64,000 nt of DNA, taken from assembly GCA_003075315.1 (NCBI GenBank), contig QDFQ01000001.1, positions 1,097,998 to 1,161,997 of the forward strand, in the 5' to 3' direction. How positions within the stretch are numbered: position 1 is the first letter of the stretch; each line of letters starts with the position of its first letter. Origin of the DNA: Arthrobacter sp. TPD3018 (GTDB lineage Bacteria; Pseudomonadota; Alphaproteobacteria; Sphingomonadales; Sphingomonadaceae). Positions 1 through 8,439 of this stretch are shown one piece after another. Made by a program: the position numbers and the translations under genes. A model generated the notes under the pieces. It did not search any database and was not told the origin of the DNA. It worked only from the letters and a program-made list of their open reading frames with translations.

Positions 1-20
1 ACCAAGGGGCGTGTCGTCAT

Positions 21-470
21 ATGTTGTTCGGGCGGAAGAAGCGGCTGATCGAGCGGCTGCTGGTGGTCGAGGACGAACCACTGATCGCCTTCGATACAGA
101 ACATATCCTGCGCGAGGCGGGCTATACGATCATCGCGACGGTGGACCGCGTGGCACAGGCGGTGGCCGTGCTGGAATCGGGGGAGGCGCTGGACCTCGTC
201 TTGGTCGACGTCAATCTGGCGGACGGATCGGGGCTGGACGTCGCGCGCAGTGCCCGTGCCGCCGAGGTGCCGGTGCTGTTCGTCACCGGCCGCTTCCCGC
301 CCGAGGCGGAGGCACTGGCGACCGGGCGCCTCGTCAAACCCTATCAGCAGCGCGACCTGATCGGATCGATCGAGGCGATCGACGCCGCGCTGGCGGGCAA
401 GCGCCCGCGCAAGCTGCCCACCGGCTTCGCGCTGTTCGCCGCACCGCCGGGGGAAGCGCCCGCCGCGTAA
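21..470 (+). CDS. Stand-alone response-regulator receiver protein
   Basis: A 149-residue protein made of one receiver domain and no output domain. Visible landmarks are the acidic VVEDEP at about residues 15-20, the phospho-acceptor region LVLVDVNLADGSG, the switch threonine in LFVTGR and the conserved lysine in VKPY. Such single-domain receivers usually relay phosphate or act by protein contact. The ATG has only a distant purine-rich stretch (AAGGGG) upstream, so a slightly later start is possible. It lies 41 bp before the AmpG-like gene on the same strand; its cognate kinase is not in the window and may lie to the left. Confidence 0.85.
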   Translation: MLFGRKKRLIERLLVVEDEPLIAFDTEHILREAGYTIIATVDRVAQAVAVLESGEALDLVLVDVNLADGSGLDVARSARAAEVPVLFVTGRFPPEAEALATGRLVKPYQQRDLIGSIEAIDAALAGKRPRKLPTGFALFAAPPGEAPAA

Positions 471-511
471 TCCCGCTGGTCGGCGGCGAATAAGCCGTTA
501 GTGTTGCCGCC

Positions 512-1912
512 ATGTTGACCGGCAACAACCTCTACTTCCTCATCGTCGCGGCCTGCGCCGCGCTCGTCATCGCGATTATGCGCCGTTCTCCGGCGATCCG
601 GGCGCGGCTGACGCCGCTGGCGCCCTATGCGGAACGCGGGCCGATCGCGGTGTTCTTCATGGGCATCTCGTCGGGCCTCGCCTTCACGATGATCGGCGCG
701 ACGCTGACGACGCGCTTGAAGCAGGACGGGCTGGACAAGGCGACGATCACCGCCTTCACGCTGGGCTTCCTCGTCTACAATTTGAAGCCGTTATGGGCCT
801 GGATGGTCGATGGCGTGCGCCTGCCGGTGATCGGCGCGCTGGGGCAGCGCGTGTCGTGGATCCTGCTGGCGGGCGTGATGGTAATGGCCGCCGTCGCCAA
901 TCTGGCGCTGGTCGACCCGGCGGCGAATCTGCAGGCGACAATCATCGCGGTGGTGCTGGTCGGATTTGCCGGCGCGACCTACGACATTGTCATCGACGCC
1001 TATCGCATCGAGACGCTGGAGCCCGAACAGATGGGCGTCGGTTCGGGCATGACGCAATATGGCTGGAAGATCGGGTCGGTGCTGGCCGGATCGCTGGCGC
1101 TGGTGATCGCGGCGCGATCGAACTGGCATGTCGCCTATCTCGCCTGCGTGCTGTTCGCGCTGCCGGCGATGATCGTCGCGCTGACCCGCGGCGAGCCGGC
1201 GCGGCGGCGTGAACCGGCGCAGCGGCGCGGGCTTGCCGAGGTGCGCGCGTCGATCGTCGGGCCATTCCTGGAATTCTTCCGTCGCCATGGCGCGTGGTTG
1301 ATCCTGGCCTTCATCCTGCTCCACAAGATCGGCGATACGCTGGGGCAGCAGGCGCTGCGGCTGCTGCTCGACGACCTGGGCTTCACCAATGACGAGATTG
1401 CGCTGTACGACGTGGTCATCGGCTTCTGGGCGTTCTGGATCGGTCTGGCGCTGGGCGGCGTGCTGTATGCGCGGCTGGGGCTGAAGCGATCGGTGATGCT
1501 CAGCCTGATCCTGATGATGGTGTCCAACGCCAGCTTCGCGCTGCTGGCGGCGTCGGGGCATTCGAACCTTGGCCTCGCGGGTGCGATGGCGTTCGAGAAT
1601 ATGGCGAGCGGGATCGGCGGCGTCACCGTCGTCGCCTATTTCTCGGCGCTGTGCGACCTGCGCTTCACCGCGTCGCAATATGCGCTGATCTCTGCGGCGG
1701 CGAGCATCGTCGGCCGTATCCTGACCGCGACGACGACCGGGCAGTTGGTCGACCGGTTCGGCTATGTCGCTTTCTATTGGGGCACGACCTTTGCCGCGCT
1801 GCCCGGGGTGCTGCTGTTCTGGTGGATGAGCCGGTCGGGCTTGATCGACCGTTCGATCGGCAGCGCCGGCACGGCGGGCGAGGGCGACGTGCGGGAAGAA
1901 CCGAAGGACTGA
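512..1912 (+). CDS. MFS transporter, AmpG/PAT-like
   Basis: A 466-residue integral membrane protein with about 12 predicted hydrophobic segments. The N-terminal region (MGISSGLAFTMIGATL, then LKPLWAWMVD) matches the pattern of AmpG-type peptide/acetyl-CoA transporters (PAT family), in which AmpG imports anhydro-muropeptides during cell-wall recycling. The assignment to muropeptides is by family only; no beta-lactamase or AmpR gene is nearby. It ends 4 bp before the convergently transcribed sugar transferase gene, and both stop codons sit in the palindrome CTGACGCGTCAG. Confidence 0.75.
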   Translation: MLTGNNLYFLIVAACAALVIAIMRRSPAIRARLTPLAPYAERGPIAVFFMGISSGLAFTMIGATLTTRLKQDGLDKATITAFTLGFLVYNLKPLWAWMVDGVRLPVIGALGQRVSWILLAGVMVMAAVANLALVDPAANLQATIIAVVLVGFAGATYDIVIDAYRIETLEPEQMGVGSGMTQYGWKIGSVLAGSLALVIAARSNWHVAYLACVLFALPAMIVALTRGEPARRREPAQRRGLAEVRASIVGPFLEFFRRHGAWLILAFILLHKIGDTLGQQALRLLLDDLGFTNDEIALYDVVIGFWAFWIGLALGGVLYARLGLKRSVMLSLILMMVSNASFALLAASGHSNLGLAGAMAFENMASGIGGVTVVAYFSALCDLRFTASQYALISAAASIVGRILTATTTGQLVDRFGYVAFYWGTTFAALPGVLLFWWMSRSGLIDRSIGSAGTAGEGDVREEPKD

Positions 1913-1916
1913 CGCG

Positions 1917-3308
1917 TCAGAAGGCGTTGCGGTGCACCAAAACCCGCAGCGTCATCAGGATGATGCGCAGGTCGCGGAACAGCGTCCAGCCGCGCAGATA
2001 GGCCAGATCATGGTCGACGCGGCCGTGCAGGTCGTCGGCATGCTCGGTGGCGCCGCGATAGCCGCGAACCTGGGCGAGGCCGGTGATGCCGGGCTTGATC
2101 GCGTGCCGCTGCCAATAGCGGGGCTCGACGTCCCAGAACAAGCGGTCGCCCGCCAGGCTGCCGAGCGCGTGGGGGCGCGGGCCGACGATGCTCATCTCGC
2201 CCCGCAACACGTTGAGCACCTGCGGCAGCTCGTCGATGCTGGTCGCGCGGATGAACCGCCCGACGCGGGTGACGCGCGGATCGCCACGCTGTGTCGACCG
2301 ATCGCCCGCCAGATCGGCGCCGTCGACGCGCATGCTGCGGAACTTTAGGACATGGAACAGCCGGTTGCCGCGCCCGACGCGCGGCTGGCGGAATAGCACC
2401 GGCCCGCGGCTATCGAGCTTGATCGCCAGCGCGGTGACGAACAGGATCGGGGAGAGCAATACCAGTGCGCCCCCCGCCACCGACAGGTCGAAGGCGCGCT
2501 TGAGCAGGCGGCTGCGCGTGTCGAGCGGCCCCAGCGACACGACCGCGCTGGGCATATCGGCAAGGTGCGACAGGCGGACGGGGCCCAAGCTCTGCCATTC
2601 GGGCAACAGCACCTCGCCCTGAACGTTGGCGCCGCGGAGCAGCCGCGCCCAGGCCTCGCGCCGGTCCGCCGCGCAGGCGACGATGACGCGCTCGGCGTCG
2701 GCGGTCCGTTCGCTGAACGTCGCGAGGATATGGTGGGGTAGCGCGGGCGCCGTGATGTCGATGCCGGTCATGTCGATCGCCGGCAGCCGGGCGATCGATG
2801 GATCGTGCAGTGCGGGGGGCTGAATGCCATCGATGACGACCATGGAGGCGATATGCCAGCCGCCGGTATGCGCTTCGGCGAGTTTGTGGAGCGCCCAGCG
2901 ACCCGCCACCATCAGCGCGGCGGCGATCACGACGCCGGCCAGCAGCAGGCGGAACGACACGTCGACCTCGGCATGCAGGTAGGACACCAGCAGCAGCGCC
3001 GTTCCCGTCGCGGTCAGTAGCGCCGTCACCGCATCGCGCGTCGTCCGCCGCCAGTTCTGGAAGAACCGGCCGCTATATGGCTTTCGCTGGAGCACGATAC
3101 CGAAATAGATCGGCAACAGCACGGCGAGATCGTTGACCACCCAGACGTCGAGCCCGTCGTTCAGCGTGACCGCGCCGGCCAGGGTGAAGGACGCCAGCAG
3201 CGCCACCAGATCGAGCGTGATCAACGCCGCATAGATGCCGAGGCGAAACCCGCGCCCGGCGATCGTGCCGCTGGCCGGTCCGGGCCGCACCGGGGCGGCC
3301 GGGGTCAC
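1917..3308 (-). CDS. EPS-initiating polyprenyl glycosylphosphotransferase (WcaJ/GumD-like)
   Basis: A 463-residue membrane enzyme expected to transfer the first sugar-1-phosphate of a repeat unit onto undecaprenyl phosphate at the inner membrane. The N-terminal half holds several hydrophobic segments and a CoA-binding-like region. The C-terminal half is the bacterial sugar transferase domain: the membrane re-entrant KRAFDLSVAGGALVLL, then KFRSM, IDELPQ, SIVGPRP and KPGITGLAQVRG. The GTG start is chosen because it overlaps the stop of the upstream hydrolase as GTGA; the open frame runs further upstream but only as a shadow of that hydrolase. It is the last gene of the leftward EPS operon. Confidence 0.9.
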   Translation of the reverse strand: MTPAAPVRPGPASGTIAGRGFRLGIYAALITLDLVALLASFTLAGAVTLNDGLDVWVVNDLAVLLPIYFGIVLQRKPYSGRFFQNWRRTTRDAVTALLTATGTALLLVSYLHAEVDVSFRLLLAGVVIAAALMVAGRWALHKLAEAHTGGWHIASMVVIDGIQPPALHDPSIARLPAIDMTGIDITAPALPHHILATFSERTADAERVIVACAADRREAWARLLRGANVQGEVLLPEWQSLGPVRLSHLADMPSAVVSLGPLDTRSRLLKRAFDLSVAGGALVLLSPILFVTALAIKLDSRGPVLFRQPRVGRGNRLFHVLKFRSMRVDGADLAGDRSTQRGDPRVTRVGRFIRATSIDELPQVLNVLRGEMSIVGPRPHALGSLAGDRLFWDVEPRYWQRHAIKPGITGLAQVRGYRGATEHADDLHGRVDHDLAYLRGWTLFRDLRIILMTLRVLVHRNAF

Positions 3309-5083
3309 TCCGCCGCCGCCGGCAGCTCCGTCCGCGGCGAGACGGGGGACAGGCCGGCACCATGAGCGGCGACCGCGTCTGTCATCGCGGCGATCATTAT
3401 CTCGATATGCCGATCGCGTGCGAGCGTGCCGTTGAAGTGGTGGTCGGCGCGGTCGAGCGTCACCATGCGGACGGGCGGATAGTGGCGGAGCAGGCGGGCG
3501 CCGCGCCCCAGCTTCATCGCCATGTCGGCAAGGCCGGGGTCTTCGTCGCTGAAGACGAGGTGGACGTGGGCGCCGCGTGCCGAGAGCGCCTGGAGCTGTT
3601 CGCGCACCTGTGCGGCTTCCGATCCGGGCTTGGGCGGCAACAGGCTGGTCGCGGCGTGACGCAGGCGGACGGCGCTCCGCTTGGCGAGGACGCGGGCGAT
3701 GCCGGGCAGGTCGGCCTCGCCCTTGAGCATCCGGCGCCATTCGCCCGGATTGCGCATCGCGCGGATATAGCCCTTCAGCGACCGTTTGTTGTCGCGCACC
3801 GCGACGCGGATGTCGTCGCCGTAATGCCAGATGAACTTCTGCAGGTTGAGCACCACGCTGCCCACCGCGCGTTCGTCGGCGAGCGTCACCTGCAAGGCAG
3901 TGTGCGCGCCCGAACACAGGCCCGTGACGATCGCGCAGGGGAAGCCATGTGCCTCCAGGCAGTCGAGGCTGGCGACGCCTTCGGGAATACGTTCGGGGTC
4001 GTAATGCGGGTGGCGCGGATTGTCGCCTGCCGGGCTGTCGCCCATGCCGGTCAGATCCATCCGCAGCGACGCAAAGCCCTCTGCCGCCAGCCGGCGCGCG
4101 AGGCGCACATAGGCGCGGCCGTTGCCGATATGATGGGTGCTGCCCTCGTGCATCAGCAAGGCGGCAACCGGCGCCGCCGGGCGGCCGGCGGGCCGGCACA
4201 GCATGCCGAACAGCGCTCCGTTCGCACCGAAGCGCAGCGGCTCGTCGATATAGGTGTCAGTGTTAAGCGATATGGTGTCAGACAGCGGCGGGATGGCGGC
4301 GCCGGCAGGCGTCCCGGCGTGTTGCGCCACCCAATCGGCGACGGCGGCGAAGGTGTCGACTGGCGTCTCGTTGGTCGTGGGGTCCTGCATCCAGCCGTCG
4401 TAATCGGCGAACGGCAGTTCGGTGACCGCGCCGCCGGCGTCGCGCCAGCGCTGCGCCAGCTTGCCCGAACGCCGGTCCGTCCGCGGCGGCACGAACAGCG
4501 CCGTCTGTACGGGCGCCTCCGCGGCCGTGAGGTCGATCGCCGCCACTTCGCGCTGAAACGCGGCGGACCAGCGGAAGCCATTGGTGTTGAGCGGCTGATC
4601 GCCCTCTAGCGGCGGGACGGGGTCGAGACCCGAGAGGCTCGCCACCGCTGCTGAGGCGCGGGTTTCGCGCAGGAACGCCTGACCCGACAGGACCGGCGCG
4701 AGCAGGACGAGGGCGCTGACATCATCGAGGCGCCTGGCCGCCAGCATGGCGACCGCCGCGCCCAATCGCACGCCGGCCACCATCACCCGATCGACCCGGG
4801 CATGGCCGCGCAGCCAGGCCGCCGCGGCTTCGGCATCGGCGATCAGCCCGTCCAGCGTCACCGGCCCGTCGGTCGAATCCCCGGTCCCGCTATAATCGAA
4901 GCGGATCGCCGCGACTCCGCGCGCGGCAAAAGCCTCGCCCAGCGCCATCAGGCCGTGGTGGGTACACACCTCTTCCTGCGCGAAGGCGGGGCACAGCACG
5001 ACACCGACCGGCGCATGGGCGCCCTCGGCGGGCGCATGCAACCAGCCGAACCGGCCATCGATATAGATCGGGGTCATCGCCAT
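3305..5083 (-). CDS. Tandem alpha/beta hydrolase, EPS-cluster-associated
   Basis: A 592-residue protein built of two alpha/beta hydrolase-like domains, roughly residues 1-260 and 280-580. In the first, the nucleophile elbow reads GVRLG, with arginine where Ser/Cys/Asp is expected, so this half looks inactive. In the second the elbow is GLCSG, placing cysteine at the nucleophile position, with a late histidine in DRADHHFNG. The set resembles the exosortase-A-system-associated hydrolases 1 and 2 found as separate genes in related EPS loci. A role in acyl or aminoacyl transfer or thioester release is inference from position: it lies 9 bp after the amino acid ligase gene and overlaps the sugar transferase start. 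Confidence 0.75.
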   Translation of the reverse strand: MAMTPIYIDGRFGWLHAPAEGAHAPVGVVLCPAFAQEEVCTHHGLMALGEAFAARGVAAIRFDYSGTGDSTDGPVTLDGLIADAEAAAAWLRGHARVDRVMVAGVRLGAAVAMLAARRLDDVSALVLLAPVLSGQAFLRETRASAAVASLSGLDPVPPLEGDQPLNTNGFRWSAAFQREVAAIDLTAAEAPVQTALFVPPRTDRRSGKLAQRWRDAGGAVTELPFADYDGWMQDPTTNETPVDTFAAVADWVAQHAGTPAGAAIPPLSDTISLNTDTYIDEPLRFGANGALFGMLCRPAGRPAAPVAALLMHEGSTHHIGNGRAYVRLARRLAAEGFASLRMDLTGMGDSPAGDNPRHPHYDPERIPEGVASLDCLEAHGFPCAIVTGLCSGAHTALQVTLADERAVGSVVLNLQKFIWHYGDDIRVAVRDNKRSLKGYIRAMRNPGEWRRMLKGEADLPGIARVLAKRSAVRLRHAATSLLPPKPGSEAAQVREQLQALSARGAHVHLVFSDEDPGLADMAMKLGRGARLLRHYPPVRMVTLDRADHHFNGTLARDRHIEIMIAAMTDAVAAHGAGLSPVSPRTELPAAAE

Positions 5084-5092
5084 CGGATGCGC

Positions 5093-6004
5093 TCAGTCGA
5101 GGCCCAGCGTCGTGCGCACGCCTGCAGGCCAGGCGGCAAGGTCGAAGCCGTGATGACGCAGCAACGCCAGCACCAGCCGCTCCATGCCGAACGCGCAACA
5201 GGCGGTCTGGGCCGGCGCGCCGTCGGGCGTCCGGATGTTCCAGGTGTCGCCGAAATAGGTCATGTGATAGTTGAAGCTGAGGCAGGCGGTCGGCCCGGCG
5301 CCGTCGTTGACCGGCACCAGCAGCTCAAACTTCAGATTCTGCATCCGCTGATTGTCGGCAAGCAATTTGCCCGCGCGGCCGAAGAACGGGTCGTTGGCGA
5401 CGTCGACCTCGAACGGCAGCTCCAGCGTGCGGACGAAGTCCTGCCCGCGCTCCATCCAGTCGGCGCGGAAGGCGAGCACCTGTTCGGGCGTGCCGATCCG
5501 CACATATTCGCGCATGCGGAACAGCTGTAGTCGCGTCGGTTCCAGCGAGGGTTCGTGGCGGAAGCAATAGGAGGCGACGTCGACCAGGTGGCCGTTGTCA
5601 CCGAGTACGCCGCGTTCGGCGACGATCGGATAGACCGCATAGCAGGCGGCGGGCGTCAGCACGAGATCGGCGGGCTGCTGGTTCCCCATCCAGTCCTCGC
5701 CACGTTCCATCTGGCCCATCAGCTTGTGATGCGCGCGATCGTCACCGCAGAAGCAATGGACCGTCCCCGCGAAATGCGGGAAATTCTTCATGTAGCCGCT
5801 CTTTTCGAACGTCTTCTGCGCCATGGCGGGCGGAAAGCGCATCACCTCCGGCTTGTCTTTCAGGCCTGCCGCGGTGATCGCGCGCTCCAGGCCGTCGAAC
5901 ACCGCCTCGAACGTACCGCTGCGACCCCACAGGCCGTCGATACCGGTCGGGAAGACGAGACCGGCCTCGATCAGGCGGGTACGGAAACTGGTGGGCATGT
6001 CCAT
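5093..6004 (-). CDS. SerRS-like amino acid:[carrier protein] ligase
   Basis: A 303-residue class-II aminoacyl-tRNA-synthetase-like protein without a tRNA-binding domain. It fits the family typified by Bradyrhizobium Bll0957, which activates small amino acids and loads them on a carrier protein's phosphopantetheine. As I recall, the zinc ligands of that enzyme are Cys131, Glu176 and Cys279; this protein has Cys121 (ACYAVYP), Glu166 (FRMREYVRIG) and Cys269 (ACCAFGMERL), a constant offset of ten. Motif 3 GMERL is present. The carrier protein gene lies two genes upstream in the same operon. Which amino acid is loaded cannot be read from sequence. Confidence 0.85.
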   Translation of the reverse strand: MDMPTSFRTRLIEAGLVFPTGIDGLWGRSGTFEAVFDGLERAITAAGLKDKPEVMRFPPAMAQKTFEKSGYMKNFPHFAGTVHCFCGDDRAHHKLMGQMERGEDWMGNQQPADLVLTPAACYAVYPIVAERGVLGDNGHLVDVASYCFRHEPSLEPTRLQLFRMREYVRIGTPEQVLAFRADWMERGQDFVRTLELPFEVDVANDPFFGRAGKLLADNQRMQNLKFELLVPVNDGAGPTACLSFNYHMTYFGDTWNIRTPDGAPAQTACCAFGMERLVLALLRHHGFDLAAWPAGVRTTLGLD

Positions 6005-6007
6005 GGT

Positions 6008-7225
6008 TCAGAGCGTTCCCAGTTCGGCGCGCTGTGCGAACAGCATGGCGCCGGTGCCGCTGGCGATGCGGTCGTTGTTGATCATCAACTGCGCCGACAG
6101 GATGTCGCGCAGATGACGGCCGATGCTGAATTCGGTGCCGTTGCGATATCCAGCCATGCCGCAGATGCGCAGCGCCTCCAGCACCACCTCATGGCATTGG
6201 GTCGATACGTCGTGCTTCAGCATGTTGAGCACGGTGGCGCGCGCCATGCCCTGCGGCCAGCCGGTTTCCTGCGCATCGGCCACGGCGCGGTCGCTGCCGA
6301 ACGCATAGGTGGCGTCGAACTGGTCGATCAGCGTGCGCAGCCGCGCCTGCATGCCGTCCAGCAGGCCGGCGGCGTGCATCAGGCGATGCGCGCCGGGCTG
6401 CGTCTGACCGGGCTGGCGGCGCGCCGCGCTGCGCAGGAATGCACGCGCGCGGGTCAGCGCCTCGACTGCGATGCCGGTCCATACGCCGCCCCACATCAGG
6501 TGCGATGCGGGGACCATCGCTTCGGCGGCGATATCGGCGAACGGGACGGCCATGATCTGCGCGGCCACCCCCTCGGCGCGGAAGGTGAAGCCGACCGTGC
6601 TGGTGCCGCGCATGCCCAGCGCGTCCCAGCCGCCGGTCGATTCGAATGTCGCATCCTCGCGCGGTACGACGACGAGCACCTGATCGGACGGGGGTGCTTC
6701 GGCATGGGTGCGGGCGGTCACGAAGAAGACGTCGGCGTAATCGCCGTAGGAGACGGTGGGCGCCTGCTTTTCCAGCGTGAAGCGGCCATCGCGCCCGTCG
6801 ACCGCGCACCGGCTCGACCGCATGTCGCCGCCGATGCCGACCTCCGACGTGATCGAGGCGATCAGCAGGTTCTCGGTCGCGATCCGGCGCGCGAAATCGC
6901 GCTGCCAGGGGTCGTCCAGCGCATGCATCACCAGGCACGCGAGCTGGCTATGGTGCATCGCATAGACCATTGCGGTCGATGCGCAGGCGCGGCCCAATCG
7001 CTGGCACTGCCCGACGATATCGGCCATCGTCGCGCCGCTGCCACCCAAAGCTACGGGCACGAGTGCGCCGAGTAGCCCTTCCTGCCGCAGGGCCGCGACG
7101 GCCTCGGCGGGAAAACGGCCTTCCCGATCCACCGCGTCGGCATGCGCGGCGGCGACGGCGACGACCCGCTCGATCGCGGCGGCCATCGCACGTCCAGGCG
7201 CGGACGGATCATGCAGCATCGGCAT
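6008..7225 (-). CDS. Acyl-CoA dehydrogenase-like flavoprotein
   Basis: A 405-residue protein with the three-part acyl-CoA dehydrogenase fold: helical N-terminus, a middle beta domain, and a helical C-terminus with ICGMAGY and RHLRDILSAQ. The usual C-terminal YEG motif carrying the catalytic glutamate is not visible; the corresponding stretch reads NNDRIASG. Its start overlaps the carrier protein gene by 17 bp and its stop lies 3 bp before the ligase gene, so the three are almost certainly co-translated. The likely substrate is therefore a carrier-protein-bound aminoacyl thioester rather than a CoA ester (inference), giving an imine, a dehydro- or a hydroxylated product. Confidence 0.8.
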   Translation of the reverse strand: MPMLHDPSAPGRAMAAAIERVVAVAAAHADAVDREGRFPAEAVAALRQEGLLGALVPVALGGSGATMADIVGQCQRLGRACASTAMVYAMHHSQLACLVMHALDDPWQRDFARRIATENLLIASITSEVGIGGDMRSSRCAVDGRDGRFTLEKQAPTVSYGDYADVFFVTARTHAEAPPSDQVLVVVPREDATFESTGGWDALGMRGTSTVGFTFRAEGVAAQIMAVPFADIAAEAMVPASHLMWGGVWTGIAVEALTRARAFLRSAARRQPGQTQPGAHRLMHAAGLLDGMQARLRTLIDQFDATYAFGSDRAVADAQETGWPQGMARATVLNMLKHDVSTQCHEVVLEALRICGMAGYRNGTEFSIGRHLRDILSAQLMINNDRIASGTGAMLFAQRAELGTL

Positions 7226-7460
7226 CTCCCCGAATGCTCTCGATCGCGGCCGTCAGCGCAGCGATGCTGCTGAAGGTCGCGCGGGTGAGCAGCTGGTCCG
7301 GAAACACCACGTCAAATTCCTCTTCGATCGCGAGCATCACGCCCACGGTCTTGAACGAAGTGAGACCGGCGGCGAACAGGTCGTCGCGTGGCGACAGCGA
7401 CGCTGCCGGCTTCAACAGCCCGCCGGCGTCGTCGAGGATGTTGCGCAATTGGTCTTCCAC
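7209..7460 (-). CDS. Acyl/aminoacyl carrier protein
   Basis: An 83-residue acidic protein of phosphopantetheine carrier type. The attachment serine is Ser35 in AGLTSFKTV, followed by a helix rich in acidic residues. The size equals the stand-alone carrier proteins that partner with SerRS-like ligases in rhizobia. It is the first gene of the four-gene amino acid activation block, 31 bp downstream of the WecG-type glycosyltransferase. A fatty-acid ACP role is unlikely given the neighbours and the non-DSL motif. Confidence 0.85.
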   Translation of the reverse strand: MEDQLRNILDDAGGLLKPAASLSPRDDLFAAGLTSFKTVGVMLAIEEEFDVVFPDQLLTRATFSSIAALTAAIESIRGDADAA

Positions 7461-7491
7461 GAAAATGTCCTCAGCAAGGGAAGTATTGGAT

Positions 7492-8352
7492 TTACCGCGA
7501 CTTGATCATGTCTGAAACGGCAGAGCGCAGGAAACCGACTGCGCTGGGGCCGTAGCGTCGTAACATCCGTTTGGGTTCGAGCATTACGCGCCAGAGCCAC
7601 TCCAGATTGAAGCGGACCATCATCTCAGGCGGTGGCGGTGTCGTACCCAGCAGCAGGCGAAACGATTGGCCGACGCACAGCGCCCATGCCGGTGGCAGCA
7701 GCGCGCGATAGTGATAGGCGAACAGCTCGCTCTTTGGGGCGCCGATGCACAGAAAGATCAGGGTCGCTTCGAAGGTCGCGATCGCATCGGCGAGCGAGCG
7801 ACAATAGGCGGCGTCTTTCTCGAAGCCGAACGGCGGCACCAGTGTCTCGACCGCAAAGGCGGGCGCGAAGTCCTTGAGCCAGCATTCGATGCCCTCCGCC
7901 GTGGCGCGGCTGTCGACGACGAAGAACCCCCTGTGGCCTGCCAGCGCGGCGGGGTCGGCGAACATCCGCTCGATCACGGCGCGCCCGGCAACGCGGCCCG
8001 GCAGAGAGAGACCGCGCAGCTTCGCGAACCGATAGACCGGGAAACCGTCCGCGACGATGATCTGGGCGCTTTGTAGCGCGCGATTGAATTCGTCGTCCTT
8101 GCGGGCCAGCGCGATATGCTGGATGTTGGGCGTGACGAACACACCCAGGCCTTCGTCGGTGCTACGCGGCGTCTGCAGCATGTATTGGGCTGCGCCGTCC
8201 TCATCGAGATCGCGGATGCGCATGCCTAACACCGGCTTGCGCAGGCGGCGTTCCACCCCTTTATAGGGTTCGCCGTGCTTCGGATCGGTCGTAGTGTCGG
8301 ACGTCAAGACCACGCACTCCGGAAACGGGCTCGAAAATTCCTTAGGCCGCAA
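7492..8352 (-). CDS. WecG/TagA/CpsF family glycosyltransferase
   Basis: A 286-residue GT26-type enzyme that would transfer a sugar onto a lipid-linked intermediate on the cytoplasmic face of the membrane. Family landmarks include FVTPNIQHIALAR, the ADGFPV segment carrying the conserved Asp, and FLCIGAPKSELFA. The C-terminus is basic and amphipathic, as expected for membrane association. It is the only non-initiating glycosyltransferase in this cluster. The 87 bp upstream are AT-rich compared with the rest of the operon and could hold an internal promoter. Confidence 0.88.
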   Translation of the reverse strand: MRPKEFSSPFPECVVLTSDTTTDPKHGEPYKGVERRLRKPVLGMRIRDLDEDGAAQYMLQTPRSTDEGLGVFVTPNIQHIALARKDDEFNRALQSAQIIVADGFPVYRFAKLRGLSLPGRVAGRAVIERMFADPAALAGHRGFFVVDSRATAEGIECWLKDFAPAFAVETLVPPFGFEKDAAYCRSLADAIATFEATLIFLCIGAPKSELFAYHYRALLPPAWALCVGQSFRLLLGTTPPPPEMMVRFNLEWLWRVMLEPKRMLRRYGPSAVGFLRSAVSDMIKSR

Positions 8353-8439
8353 AGCCTTAACATTGCGTTTTCTGTTTATTGCAGCCGACGAATTTATAAA
8401 AGCATGTCTGGTACTTAGCAGCCAAGTCGAACCATTGGC

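Noticed and set aside
1910..1921. The palindrome CTGACGCGTCAG at the AmpG-like/sugar transferase junction as an operator
   Set aside because: It simply consists of the two convergent stop codons with a CG-rich centre; a 4-bp intergenic gap leaves no promoter to regulate.
3309..4199. Upstream extension of the sugar transferase frame by 297 codons
   Set aside because: It overlaps the tandem hydrolase gene completely and is shadow sequence; the GTG at 3308 overlapping the hydrolase stop is the better start.
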